64,000 nucleotides of DNA from Ignavibacteriota bacterium (GCA_016713565.1 JADJOX010000006.1:62001-126000); one strand, 5' to 3'. Numbered from the stretch's first letter, positions 52,747 through 62,495 are shown. The notes: generated by a model from the letters alone, not told the origin. A program made the numbers and translations.

Positions 52747-55035
52747 TTATCTGAATTCTATATTTATTTTTGCGAACAGATTTCTTCCGGGTTCAATTAA
52801 ATTAACTCCTCTGAATGTTGATAAGTGATTTCTATAAGCTTTATCAAATATGTTATCAACTCCAATAATTAATTGAAAATATGTCTTTAAAATATAATAC
52901 TGATCTGAATTTAATCTTAAATCAAAAGTTGTATAGCCGCCCGTTCTCTTTTCATCAAAAGATATTTTATTTTGATCAGAAACAATCCTCATTGATAAAT
53001 CGAATATTATTTCATCGATAAATTTATAATTTACGCCTAGATTTAAGGTCAAAGGCGGAATTTGCGGTAAGTATGAATCTTCAGTCTTATCTTTACCAAT
53101 AACATATGAAGCGGTGGCGTACAGATAATTATTTTTATAGAAAATATATTCACTGCTAAAATCAAAACCATATAGTTCGGCTTTCCCTACATTATCTTTT
53201 TTGTACAAACTATCTGGTGCGACTTCTTTGTCAATAACCAAATTTGAAAGTTCATTCAAAAATGTATTTAACCTAAAATGAAAATCATCATTCCAAACTC
53301 TAAATCCCGCATCTAATGATATTCCCTTTTCCGGTTTTAAATTAGGATTGCCGAAATATTTAATGCCTCCCAAATCAATATATTGATAACGTTCCTCAAG
53401 CGAAGGTGATCTGAAAGTATAAGCAGAGTTAAATGTAAAATCCCAATTATGCATTACTTTATAAAGCAGTCCCAAACTTCCGCTGAATGAATTATTCTTT
53501 TCATCATAAGCAGAATAAGATGCGTCATTGTTTCTGGTGTTTGTATTAGTAACGCCATTATTAATTACATATAACGGATTTTTGGTTTCTTCATTTGAAA
53601 TTTTTATTAAATCATATCTTCCGCCTAATGAAAGAGCTAGATCATTTTCAAATAAATAAATTTCATCACTTGCAAAAAATCCAAGATTTGCGAATTTTGA
53701 ATCTGGAACAGGTTTATCAACAGTAATTATATTTGCTTTTTTATTTGTTGTAGTTCTAATTCCTTCGTATTTTCTCTGCCAATAATCTATTCCAGTTATT
53801 AAATTATTATTATCAGTAATTAGCCAATTGTTTTGAATACTCAATCCATCCATTGAATGCTGAGCATTTGGATTTGATACGGCATTTGCGTTTGGTCTTA
53901 CTTCCACATTTCTATCAATTTTTTGATGATAATATTTAAGCTGTGTTCTTAAGGAATAATTTGACAAATTATAGAAATTTACTTCTCCGCTGTAAAGTTC
54001 TCTTTTAGCATAAATATATTTTGCCGTTGCGGTTTCGGGAAAAGGATCACCGCCCGGCAAACCAACATCGTATGCCGAATATTTACTATAAGTTAAATCA
54101 ACTTCAACATTATGAATTGGCATGAGTTTAAGTTTTCCGTTTAAGCTTTCGTCCTGAAAGGAGCTGTTTTCCATAGTACCGTTTGGAGTTCTAACGTTAT
54201 CTGCGTCTCTATATAATCCGCTGATTAAAAATGACCAATATTGTCCACCCGTATTTAAACTAAGGCTGTTGTTAAAATTTTTATTTGCTGAATTATAAGA
54301 CGTACTTAATCTTGGATTAATGAAAAAATTATTACCGTATTTAGGTTCTTTGCTTTTAATATTTATAATACCGCCGGTTGCCCCGCTTCCGTACAAAGAT
54401 GAGATTCCGCCTTTTACAATTTCTATATTTTCAGTATTGTTAAGATCAATTAACGATAATCCGGCAGATAAATTTGTTGACGTTTCAATTCTATTTCCAT
54501 CGATCATATAAACAAGATTTTGCTTACTTAATCCTCTTATATTGATTGTTGTTGCCCAAGGAGCGTCTGTAATTAAATTTATTCCGGCATTTTTACTTAC
54601 TAAATCCGAGATAGTAAGAGCGTTGCTAGTTTCAATTTTTGTTTGAGAAGTGTATTCAATCGGGATAATTGATTCCTTTAGCAATTTATCATTCTTTGAA
54701 CTGCTTACAACTACTTCACCAATGTTAAGATCATTTGGTTCCAAAGAAATATTCAATTCAATATCCTTAAATGAATTTACTTCTATTTTCTTTGTAAGGT
54801 TTTTAAATCCGATGTGTGAAAATTGGATTGCATAGTTACCGAGTTTATCTATTTCAAATTCATAATATCCATTTTTATTAGAAATTTTATGACTATCATT
54901 TTCAAGTAAATATATATTTACGTTTTCAATAAACTTATTAAAAGCTTTTATATTACCATAAATTTTAATAGTTTGAGCATTAAATGTATTAAAGGATATA
55001 AAGATTGCTAGCATTAGTTTGAAAGTAGTTTTCAT
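52747..55035 (-). CDS. TonB-dependent outer-membrane receptor
   Basis: Outer-membrane transporter energised by TonB-ExbB-ExbD. It is 762 aa. After a signal peptide (FNAQ end) comes a carboxypeptidase regulatory-like domain (about 22-100), then the plug with the TonB-box-like GEVVVSSSKN and SSLYGSGATGGIINIKSKEP, and then a 22-strand barrel ending in Phe-Arg (KINIEFR). The substrate is not indicated; the nearby genes offer no iron or vitamin B12 markers. Confidence 0.92.
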   Translation of the reverse strand: MKTTFKLMLAIFISFNTFNAQTIKIYGNIKAFNKFIENVNIYLLENDSHKISNKNGYYEFEIDKLGNYAIQFSHIGFKNLTKKIEVNSFKDIELNISLEPNDLNIGEVVVSSSKNDKLLKESIIPIEYTSQTKIETSNALTISDLVSKNAGINLITDAPWATTINIRGLSKQNLVYMIDGNRIETSTNLSAGLSLIDLNNTENIEIVKGGISSLYGSGATGGIINIKSKEPKYGNNFFINPRLSTSYNSANKNFNNSLSLNTGGQYWSFLISGLYRDADNVRTPNGTMENSSFQDESLNGKLKLMPIHNVEVDLTYSKYSAYDVGLPGGDPFPETATAKYIYAKRELYSGEVNFYNLSNYSLRTQLKYYHQKIDRNVEVRPNANAVSNPNAQHSMDGLSIQNNWLITDNNNLITGIDYWQRKYEGIRTTTNKKANIITVDKPVPDSKFANLGFFASDEIYLFENDLALSLGGRYDLIKISNEETKNPLYVINNGVTNTNTRNNDASYSAYDEKNNSFSGSLGLLYKVMHNWDFTFNSAYTFRSPSLEERYQYIDLGGIKYFGNPNLKPEKGISLDAGFRVWNDDFHFRLNTFLNELSNLVIDKEVAPDSLYKKDNVGKAELYGFDFSSEYIFYKNNYLYATASYVIGKDKTEDSYLPQIPPLTLNLGVNYKFIDEIIFDLSMRIVSDQNKISFDEKRTGGYTTFDLRLNSDQYYILKTYFQLIIGVDNIFDKAYRNHLSTFRGVNLIEPGRNLFAKINIEFR

Positions 55036-55049
55036 ATAATTTATCTTTT

Positions 55050-56435
55050 TTATGATTCTTGAATTATTGGAAATTTAACTATAACGCTTGTACCCGGGAA
55101 TTCATTATTCCCGATTTTTGAAGGACTTAAAATACTAATTGTTCCGTTCAATATTTCAACAATTTCTTTTACTAAAGAAAGACCTAAACCGCTTCCTTCT
55201 ATGTATTTGCTTGGTAAATTTGTAGCTCTGTAAAACTGCTGGAATATTTTATCAATTTCATTTTTAGGAATACCGATGCCGCTATCTGAAATATCAATTT
55301 TAATAAATTTATTTTCTTCATAAAGATCTATATTAACCTTTTGATTTTCTTTGGAATATTTTATCGCATTACCGATAATATTAGATAAAACCAATTCAAT
55401 CATAACGGGATCACTGTCAATCTCATGTTTTTCATTTCTAAAATCGTTTACTTTTAATTCAATATGTTTGCTGATTAATAAATCGCTCTTTTGTGATAAA
55501 ACGAGCTTTAATATCTGCATTAGGTCAATTTTTACGTATGAGATATCATTCAATAATTTTAATTTCGAAATTCGTAATATATTATTTATCAGTTTTAGCG
55601 CTTCATCTGTTCTGTTTACCGTCCGCTTAAGTTTTCGTTTCATTTGGTCATTTACTTCGCCCACGTAACCATTTATTATTAACTCAATGATTGATTGAGC
55701 GGCAACTATCGGGCTTTTAATTTCATGAACAACCGCCATAATGTATTTTTGTTTTGCTTCTTCGGCATTATTTAATTCTTCAAGAGTTTCCTTCAATTGC
55801 TGTTCACGTTTATATAGTTTTTTCGCAATTCTGCTTGTAATTCCTATTGTTGTATAAATTATAAAGATAAATATGCCAAGAGAAAATATTATAAATTTTA
55901 CGTTATGAACATTTTCGCAAATGTAAATTTCACTAATATGATGATGAATAATATTTCCGAAATACTCTAACGCAACAATTGACGAAAATGTAGTAACCAG
56001 CAAAGTAGCCATTATAAACATTACATGAATTGGAAGAATTAAACTTCCTATTATCATGTGAAATATGTAAAGCATATAAATTGGTGTTTCAATGGTTCCT
56101 GTAAAATAAACCAAAAGCGTAAGGGCAATTAAATCAAAAATCATTTGAAGCAGTGAATAGTGCAGCACATTAAATTTGCCGGGCGTGCTTTTTATTTTGT
56201 TTCTGAATAAGAATAAAATAGTATTGTAAATGGCAATACTAATAGAAATTGCAGTAAACCAATTCTTTTGATTTGCAGAAAAAGTTAATCCGAAAATTTG
56301 CTGGGCAATAAAGTACAAAAATATTAACATTATTACAGCGCCAAATCGAAGCTGAATAAACCAAACATTCCTGGATTTAATTGATTTCCAGTATTCCTCG
56401 TAATTATATGCCCATTTAGGTACTAGTTTAAACAT
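55050..56435 (-). CDS. Membrane sensor histidine kinase
   Basis: A 461 aa kinase with about six membrane helices in the first 200 residues. A coiled coil follows, then HisKA with H-box AVVHEIKSPIVAAQSII (His about 240), N-box IIGNAIKYSKE, G1 DISDSGIGIPKNEI and G2 GSGLGLSLVKEIVE. No periplasmic sensor domain, PAS or GAF is recognised. It is placed directly after hydA in the same direction, with a hairpin between, so it may belong to the hydrogenase regulatory set. No partner response regulator with an output domain is adjacent. Confidence 0.88.
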   Translation of the reverse strand: MFKLVPKWAYNYEEYWKSIKSRNVWFIQLRFGAVIMLIFLYFIAQQIFGLTFSANQKNWFTAISISIAIYNTILFLFRNKIKSTPGKFNVLHYSLLQMIFDLIALTLLVYFTGTIETPIYMLYIFHMIIGSLILPIHVMFIMATLLVTTFSSIVALEYFGNIIHHHISEIYICENVHNVKFIIFSLGIFIFIIYTTIGITSRIAKKLYKREQQLKETLEELNNAEEAKQKYIMAVVHEIKSPIVAAQSIIELIINGYVGEVNDQMKRKLKRTVNRTDEALKLINNILRISKLKLLNDISYVKIDLMQILKLVLSQKSDLLISKHIELKVNDFRNEKHEIDSDPVMIELVLSNIIGNAIKYSKENQKVNIDLYEENKFIKIDISDSGIGIPKNEIDKIFQQFYRATNLPSKYIEGSGLGLSLVKEIVEILNGTISILSPSKIGNNEFPGTSVIVKFPIIQES

Positions 56436-56448
56436 AGTTTTATTTAAC

Positions 56449-56472
56449 CAGACTCACCCAAAAGTGAGTCTG
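56449..56472 (-). terminator. Hairpin between hydA and the membrane histidine kinase
   Basis: CAGACTCAC and GTGAGTCTG form a perfect nine-pair stem around a six-base loop, just after the hydA stop. The following T run is poor on this strand, so it may act as partial terminator or as mRNA 3' stabiliser. Its place at the end of the hydrogenase genes suggests a transcript boundary. Confidence 0.55.
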
Positions 56473-56485
56473 ATTTGTAATTAAT

Positions 56486-58405
56486 TTATGCAATATATTT
56501 TCCGCGTTTAACATAAGTCGTGTGTAATAGTTTATGTGATAAGTGTCCGCAAGGTCCTTCAGTTAGGAAATTCTCATAAATAAAATTTACATGTGGGTTT
56601 TCATGAGATTTTCTAATAGGCAATCCTGCTTCTTCTTGATAAATCGCTTCGGCTCTTTTCTTTCTAATTTCCGCACTTGTCGGAATTGGCTGACCGCCGC
56701 CACCTAAACATCCACCAGGACAACCCATAAATTCAATAAAATGACATTCACTGAATTTACCTCCGGCTTTTATATCTTCCATAACCTTTTTGGCATTGGC
56801 GGTTCCATGTGCAACTGCAACTTTTAATGTCGCTCCTTTTAACCAATCCCAACTGGTAAAATACTTCTTGTAGATTTCCGGAACTTCACCGACTTTATCA
56901 ATTGGTAATTCCACATACTTAATTCCGTCAAAACCTCTTAACGGAATAATGTTGGCATTCTCAAATATATCTTCAACTTTTAATCCGGTTACCAATTCAA
57001 CAACTGTTCTTAATGCGGCTTCCATTACACCGCCCGATGCACCAAATATCAAACCTGCTCCTGACGCATTTCCAAACGGATCATCAAAATCGGATTTTGG
57101 CATTTCCGGTAAAAATATTCCCGCTTCTTTGATCATTTGAGCTAGTTCTCTTGTTGTTAAACCATAATCGACATCCTTAAAGCCAGAATCAACCATTTCA
57201 GGTCTGTTGCATTCAAACTTTTTAGCCGAACAAGGCATGAGCGCAACCGTAACAATATCTTTTGGATCGACCTCGGCTTTTTGAGCGTAAAAGGTTTTTA
57301 TTACCGCTCCGAACATTTGCTGTGGTGATTTAGCAGAACTTAAATTATCGATATAGTCCGTATAGAAATGTTCCAGATATTTTACCCAACCTGGTGAACA
57401 CGAAGTAAATTGAGGCAATACTGCATTTGGATCTTTTTTCACAAGAGCGTTGTAAAGTCTTAAAATTAATTCGGTACCTTCTTCCATAATTGTAAGATCT
57501 GCTGTAAAATCTGTATCAAATACTTTATCAAATCCAATTCTTTTTAATGCTGTGTTCAATTCTCCTGTTAATGAATGTCCCGCTTCTAATCCAAATTCCT
57601 CTCCTATAGCAGCTCTTGGAGAAGGCGCGGTTTGAATTACCACATGCTTTTTCGGATCATCAATAGCGGCCCAAATTTCATCTCTCGGATCATTTGCTCT
57701 TAATGCTCCGGTTGGGCATCTGTTTATGCACTGACCGCAATTAATACAAATTACATCAGAAAGTTGCTTTTCAAAGAACGTTCCGATATGAGTTTCTGCC
57801 CCTCTGTCAATTGCTTCAAGAACACCGACTTCCTGTAAATCAATACAAGTTCTAACGCATCTTTTGCAAAGAACGCATTTATCCATATCTCTTACTACTG
57901 AGTATGAAGAATTATCAATTTCAAATTTCGGCACGGATTTATGTCCAAAATTATAATGATCAACACCATACTCTTTTGCTAAAGACTGAAGTTCACAATT
58001 ATTATTTCTAAAGCATGAATAACATTCACCGTAATGTTCGCTTAACAAAAGATCAATAATATGTTTTCTGGCTTTTCTAACCATTGGTGTAGATGTGTGA
58101 ATTTTAATAGTTGACGTTATAGGAAACGCGCATGAAGCTTGAAGCGTTCTCATTCCTTCAATTTCAACAACGCATAAACGGCAAACACCAGCTACGCATA
58201 AATCAGGATGGTGGCATAATGTTGGAATATGAATATTATTATCGCGGCACGCTTCAAGAATTGTTGTACCCATAGGGACAGTTAATTGTTTTTCATTAAT
58301 TTGAATTTTAACCGATCCGCCAATATATTCCGGATTTTTAGGTTTTTCAATAATATGAGGTTTTTGACTTATCGGCGCTCTATCATGTTTAAAATCTTCC
58401 ATCAC
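56486..58405 (-). CDS. hydA: NAD-linked [FeFe] hydrogenase catalytic subunit HydA
   Basis: H2-evolving or H2-oxidising subunit. It is 639 aa. The 2Fe-2S cluster uses Cys64, 75, 78 and 92. A His-ligated 4Fe-4S site is H124-x3-C128-x2-C131-x5-C137. Two 4Fe-4S follow (Cys177-187 and 220-230). The H-cluster motifs are L1 TSCSPGW (334-340), L2 MPCSAKKFE (390-398) and L3 FIEFMGCPGGCLGGGGQP. This is the multi-cluster M3-type arrangement that works with HydB and HydC. The L1 has Ser where many enzymes have a second Cys. It overlaps the hydB end by 17 bases. Confidence 0.95.
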   Translation of the reverse strand: MMEDFKHDRAPISQKPHIIEKPKNPEYIGGSVKIQINEKQLTVPMGTTILEACRDNNIHIPTLCHHPDLCVAGVCRLCVVEIEGMRTLQASCAFPITSTIKIHTSTPMVRKARKHIIDLLLSEHYGECYSCFRNNNCELQSLAKEYGVDHYNFGHKSVPKFEIDNSSYSVVRDMDKCVLCKRCVRTCIDLQEVGVLEAIDRGAETHIGTFFEKQLSDVICINCGQCINRCPTGALRANDPRDEIWAAIDDPKKHVVIQTAPSPRAAIGEEFGLEAGHSLTGELNTALKRIGFDKVFDTDFTADLTIMEEGTELILRLYNALVKKDPNAVLPQFTSCSPGWVKYLEHFYTDYIDNLSSAKSPQQMFGAVIKTFYAQKAEVDPKDIVTVALMPCSAKKFECNRPEMVDSGFKDVDYGLTTRELAQMIKEAGIFLPEMPKSDFDDPFGNASGAGLIFGASGGVMEAALRTVVELVTGLKVEDIFENANIIPLRGFDGIKYVELPIDKVGEVPEIYKKYFTSWDWLKGATLKVAVAHGTANAKKVMEDIKAGGKFSECHFIEFMGCPGGCLGGGGQPIPTSAEIRKKRAEAIYQEEAGLPIRKSHENPHVNFIYENFLTEGPCGHLSHKLLHTTYVKRGKYIA

Positions 58406-59600
58406 CGCCTCCGTTTGGGTAATTTAACACTTCATCTTTAAAGTTTTCTAAAATTGATATAAATGAGTTCGGACTTGATTGACCCAAACCGCATTTTGAG
58501 GCAACCTGCATTGTTTTTCCAAGATCTTTAAGCTTATTTAAATAAGTGAATGTAAGCTCGCCCTTTTCAATTAGTTTTACACCTTCTAAAAGTTTAACAT
58601 TCCCAATTCTGCACGGCGTACATTGACCGCAAGATTCTTCAACAAAAAACTCCATAAAATTTTTCAAAACTTTAAGCATATTTCTTGATTCATTAAAAAT
58701 AATTATCGATCCGCCCGTTGCGATATCCTCATAAGAAAGTTTTCGATGGAATTGTGATTTTGGTAAGCAAGTTCCGGATGCTCCGCCTATTTGTACCGCT
58801 TTTGTATTCTTTGCGTTAACTAAATCGAGAACTTCATTGATCGTTGTTCCCCAAGGCAATTCATAAACTCCGGGTTTTTCACAATCTCCGGAAACAGAAA
58901 ACAATTTAGATCCGGTTGATTTATCAGTGCCTACATTTAAAAACCAATCGGCACCTTTTAAAATAATGTGAGGAATTGTAGCTAAAGTTTCAACATTATT
59001 TACGGATGTAGGTTTTCCGTTATAGCCTGTATTTACGGGATAAGGCGGTCTATTTCTTGCTTCACCTCTATTTCCCTCCAATGATTCTATTAAAGCCGTT
59101 TCTTCTCCGCAAACATAAGCGCCTGAACCCAAAAATATTTCAATATCAAAATCAAATCCTTCCCTTCCTAAAATATTTTTCCCAAGTAAATTATCTTTTC
59201 TCATTTCATTTAAATAGTCTGTAAGCGATTTCAATAAATATTCATATTCGCCGCGTAAATAAATAATTCCTTTTTTTGCGCCAATTGTGTAACCGGCAAT
59301 GACCATTCCATCCATAACTAATTCTGGATATTCAACCAAAAGTACTCGGTCTTTAAATGTTCCCGGTTCGCCTTCATCTGCATTGCATATAATATACTTT
59401 ACATCACTGATAGAAGCCGCTGTCAGCATCCATTTCGTTGAAGTTGGAAATCCAGCACCGCCTCTACCCTTTAATTTAGAAGTTTTTAATTCATATAAAA
59501 TATCTTCTCTTTTTAATGATAATGCTTTTATTATTCCTTCCCCTCTGGTGTAAGGAGAAAAAATGACTTTACCATCTCTAACTTTTTTTGTAGTCTCCAT
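58389..59600 (-). CDS. hydB: Hydrogenase NAD-binding subunit HydB (NuoF-like, short form)
   Basis: Flavoprotein that passes electrons between NAD(H) and HydA. It is 403 aa. The FMN/NADH region has GRGGAGFPTSTKW (45-57) and CNADEGEPGTFKDR (72-85); the 4Fe-4S ligands are Cys324, 327, 330 (SCGQCTPC) and about 370. Classic bifurcating HydB proteins are near 600 aa, with an N-terminal thioredoxin-like 2Fe-2S domain and a C-terminal ferredoxin domain, and both are missing here. It may thus be a simple NADH-linked enzyme. Start is well supported by GGAG upstream. Confidence 0.93.
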   Translation of the reverse strand: METTKKVRDGKVIFSPYTRGEGIIKALSLKREDILYELKTSKLKGRGGAGFPTSTKWMLTAASISDVKYIICNADEGEPGTFKDRVLLVEYPELVMDGMVIAGYTIGAKKGIIYLRGEYEYLLKSLTDYLNEMRKDNLLGKNILGREGFDFDIEIFLGSGAYVCGEETALIESLEGNRGEARNRPPYPVNTGYNGKPTSVNNVETLATIPHIILKGADWFLNVGTDKSTGSKLFSVSGDCEKPGVYELPWGTTINEVLDLVNAKNTKAVQIGGASGTCLPKSQFHRKLSYEDIATGGSIIIFNESRNMLKVLKNFMEFFVEESCGQCTPCRIGNVKLLEGVKLIEKGELTFTYLNKLKDLGKTMQVASKCGLGQSSPNSFISILENFKDEVLNYPNGGGDGRF

Positions 59601-59607
59601 TTTCTCC

Positions 59608-60081
59608 TCACTTTACCTCATTTAAAATTTGAATTGCTTTTTCCGGAGTTAGTTTTGTATAAACTCTATCGTTTACAGTCATAGCCGGCGATTCATCACA
59701 TAATCCTAAACAATTTGCAAATTCTACAGTAAACTTGTTATCTTTTGTTGTCTCACCGATCTTTACTTTTAATTCACGTTCAACTGCTTTAACTAATGCG
59801 TCTTTACCTTTCATATCACATGATATAGTTTGACAAATTCTTACAATATTTCTTCCCTTGGGTTTTGAATTCAAAAAAGAGTAAAAAGAAATAACGCTGT
59901 ACACTTCAACCGGATGTATATTTAAATGACGGGCAATTTCTTGCTGTGCATAGTCGGAAATGTAACGGTGTTTTTTTTGAATTTCATGTAAAATGGTTAA
60001 TAATGCTGATCTTTCCTTTCCATACCTATTAACCAAAGTATCAATTTCTTCGGCAAGCGAAGTTTTTTCTTCAATCAACAT
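59608..60081 (-). CDS. hydC: Hydrogenase subunit HydC (NuoE-like, 2Fe-2S)
   Basis: Small electron-transfer subunit with a thioredoxin-like 2Fe-2S fold. It is 157 aa with ligands Cys83, 88, 124 and 128 (CQTISC and CLGLC). The N-terminal helical region LLTILHEIQKKHRYISDYAQQEIARHL is typical of NuoE. It lies seven bases before hydB, and the lone receiver gene is 20 bases upstream. All three Hyd subunits are thus contiguous. Confidence 0.94.
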   Translation of the reverse strand: MLIEEKTSLAEEIDTLVNRYGKERSALLTILHEIQKKHRYISDYAQQEIARHLNIHPVEVYSVISFYSFLNSKPKGRNIVRICQTISCDMKGKDALVKAVERELKVKIGETTKDNKFTVEFANCLGLCDESPAMTVNDRVYTKLTPEKAIQILNEVK

Positions 60082-60101
60082 ATCTAAATCTCCAAAATTT
60101 C

Positions 60102-60464
60102 TTAAAGTAGATTTTTAACTTTTCTAATTAATTCTTCAGGCGAAATTGGTTTTTCTACAAAATCATCGACAGGAACAAGATCATTTGCTCCAAACTGCAA
60201 TCCTATTGCTTTGGAAATTGAAGTATACATCAAAATCGGAGTTTTAATTTTATCCTTTCTTAGTCTTTGAGCCAGAAAAAATCCGTCATCGGCTTCATCC
60301 ATCATCACATCAAGAATAATTAAATCAGGTTTTTCTGATACTACAACTTCATAACCTGTTGTCGGATTACTTGCAGTAATAACTTTATGCCCATTCGCTT
60401 CAAGTATTAAAGTACTTGCTTCAAGAATATCTGGATCATCATCAATTACAGCGATTAGTGCCAT
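60102..60464 (-). CDS. Lone receiver-domain response regulator
   Basis: A 120 aa CheY-like protein made of a receiver only. The acid pocket (Asp8-10), phosphorylatable Asp52 (LDVMMDEADDGFF), Thr81 and Lys105 are intact. There is no output domain, so it must act by protein contacts or phosphotransfer. It is the gene immediately before hydC; an AGGAG sequence precedes its ATG. It is likely controlled by one of the adjacent histidine kinases. Confidence 0.92.
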   Translation of the reverse strand: MALIAVIDDDPDILEASTLILEANGHKVITASNPTTGYEVVVSEKPDLIILDVMMDEADDGFFLAQRLRKDKIKTPILMYTSISKAIGLQFGANDLVPVDDFVEKPISPEELIRKVKNLL

Positions 60465-60490
60465 ATTTATCTCCTAGGTTAAGTGTAAAT

Positions 60491-61966
60491 TTATTTAAAA
60501 GGGAATTGTACCGTAAATGTACTTCCTTCATTGTACACACTTTCAACCGAAATTTTTCCATTATTTATTTCAATCAATTTTTTCACAATAGATAAACCCA
60601 AGCCAGTGCCGCTGATTTCTCTTGTGTATTTATTTTTTACCCTAAAAAATTGTTGGAACAAAGAATTTTGGTCTTCAGGCTTCAACCCAATACCGGTATC
60701 ATTAATAGATACCGAAACAAAATTTTTATTTATTGCATACTCAATATTAATTTTACCTTCATCTTTATTATACTTTACCGCATTACTTAAAAGATTGGAA
60801 AATATTTTTGTTATATCGTTTCTATCTATTTTAATCGTTGGAAGATTTGAAATTGAGTTAATATTAACAATTATCTTTTTCTTTTTTATTTCTAATTCTA
60901 AAACATCCAGACAATTATTTATTATTTCCGATAAATCAATAATTTCTGTTTGTTTAATTACTGAGGTAGTTTCTAGTCTTGATATATCCAGCAGATCATT
61001 AACTAAATTCAGTGAACTTTTTAATCTTAAAAGCGATCTGTTCAAATATTGTTTTTGTTTGTCTTCTGCGACTAAAATTGAAGTATTTGTTAATATCTCT
61101 AAATATCCTAAAACGGCGGCTAAAGGTGTTTTCAACTCATGTGCAACCATAGATACAAATTGCGATTTCAAAACTTCAATTTGCTTAAGTCCGGTTATGT
61201 TTTTTAACACAACAACAACGCCGGCAAAAGTACCGTCGGGATGCGGCACTCTTGAACAAGTTGCTTCAATAACAAATTCATTATTGGGTAAAATTTCAAC
61301 TTCTGTATTATATGATTTTTCTGAGGGATTTGGCGTATTCAATATTTCATTAACTAAATCTCCAATTTGAGGAGGAAGTTTATCAATTATAGGTTCTTCA
61401 ATTACCAGCTCATCTATATTTAGTTTTTGAAGACAAGCTTTGTTAAAATAAACTAACTTTCTTTCTTTATTGATTAGTAAAACACCGCTGCTGATTGATT
61501 CGATAATTGTGTTGAGTCGACTTTTTTCATGTGCAATTTCTAATAAATTTTTCTGTCTTTCGCGTCTGAGTTCTTCGGCTTCTAATAAAAGTATCCTTTG
61601 TTTATAACCTTTTTCTATCTCATGAATTAAATCGTCGGGCGTGAATGGTTTTAAAATATAATTAAATGCGCCTAGACGCGTTGCTTCAATTGCGGTTTCG
61701 TAACTTGCGTAAGCCGTTACAATAAAGCAAACTGTGGAAGGTTTTTTTTCTTTGATTTCCTTAAGTACATCAAGTCCGTCAATATCAGGCATTTTTAAAT
61801 CGATTAAAACAATATCAAAATCTGTTTCCAGACTTTTTCTAATGCCTTCTGTACCGTTTTCCGCGGTTGATACAATAAAACTTTTTCTTGAAAGTAGTTT
61901 TTCTGTACCAAGTCGAAGACCTTTTTCATCTTCTACTATTAATATTTTTGGATAATGAATATCCAT
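60491..61966 (-). CDS. Hybrid receiver-PAS-histidine kinase
   Basis: A 491 aa soluble kinase. Order: receiver (1-120, Asp56 in LIDLKMP, Thr84 and Lys106), coiled coil, PAS (about 150-260), HisKA with His276 (MVAHELKTPLAAVLG) and HATPase with IFSNLLSNAVKYNK, INDTGIGLKPED and GTGLGLSIVKKLIE. A receiver at the N terminus lets it accept phosphate from another kinase and pass it on, so it may be the middle of a relay. Transcribed towards the hydrogenase genes, 26 bases before the receiver. Confidence 0.92.
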   Translation of the reverse strand: MDIHYPKILIVEDEKGLRLGTEKLLSRKSFIVSTAENGTEGIRKSLETDFDIVLIDLKMPDIDGLDVLKEIKEKKPSTVCFIVTAYASYETAIEATRLGAFNYILKPFTPDDLIHEIEKGYKQRILLLEAEELRRERQKNLLEIAHEKSRLNTIIESISSGVLLINKERKLVYFNKACLQKLNIDELVIEEPIIDKLPPQIGDLVNEILNTPNPSEKSYNTEVEILPNNEFVIEATCSRVPHPDGTFAGVVVVLKNITGLKQIEVLKSQFVSMVAHELKTPLAAVLGYLEILTNTSILVAEDKQKQYLNRSLLRLKSSLNLVNDLLDISRLETTSVIKQTEIIDLSEIINNCLDVLELEIKKKKIIVNINSISNLPTIKIDRNDITKIFSNLLSNAVKYNKDEGKINIEYAINKNFVSVSINDTGIGLKPEDQNSLFQQFFRVKNKYTREISGTGLGLSIVKKLIEINNGKISVESVYNEGSTFTVQFPFK

Positions 61967-62087
61967 AAAATTTAGAGATTACTCTCTATTTAATTTTGAA
62001 TTTATAATAAAAACAACAAGAATTACTATGCGAATGATGTTTCTTCAAAACCATTAAATTCAAATATTTAGTTTTTATCAAAACGAA

Positions 62088-62495
62088 TTAAACTTCATAA
62101 TATTTATTTATCTTTGAGACTAATTCTTCAATTACAACAGGTTTATTTATTAACCCGTCGCATTTGATCCATTTTTTCTCTTCTTTTGTAACGGCACTGA
62201 ATTTAAAACCAGTTTCATAAGTAGCCGAAGTAAGAATAAATACCGGTATCTTTTTACCTTGTTCGGTTTTTTTAATTTTATTGCAAAGAACAAAACCGCT
62301 GTCATGTTCTTCCATAATTAAATCAACTATTGCCGCGTCAGGATTTATTTCATTAAATTTATTTATCCCGTCCTTTGTGTTTTCAGCTGTATAAACAGTT
62401 ACATTATACGCTTCCAATAAAATTTTATTTTGCTCAAGCAAATCAATATCATCATCTACCAGCAAAATATTTTTTACTTTTTCATTTAATTGCAT
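62088..62495 (-). CDS. Lone receiver-domain response regulator (second)
   Basis: A 135 aa CheY-like protein with Asp14-16 acid pocket, phosphorylatable Asp58 (VDLIMEEHDSGF), Thr/Ser about 89-90 and Lys near 118. A 10-residue insert (FSAVTKEEKKW) lies between strands 4 and 5. No output domain. Its start overlaps by ten bases the stop of the hydrogenase-like sensor kinase, so it is its likely partner. Similar in type to the receiver at 60102. Confidence 0.9.
   Translation of the reverse strand: MQLNEKVKNILLVDDDIDLLEQNKILLEAYNVTVYTAENTKDGINKFNEINPDAAIVDLIMEEHDSGFVLCNKIKKTEQGKKIPVFILTSATYETGFKFSAVTKEEKKWIKCDGLINKPVVIEELVSKINKYYEV

Noticed and set aside
60531..61370. A 279-codon plus-strand open frame opposite the receiver-PAS-kinase gene.
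   Set aside because: It is antisense to a full, motif-rich kinase gene, has no ribosome-binding site and no recognisable domain; low-complexity hydrophobic sequence is typical of antisense frames in AT-rich DNA.
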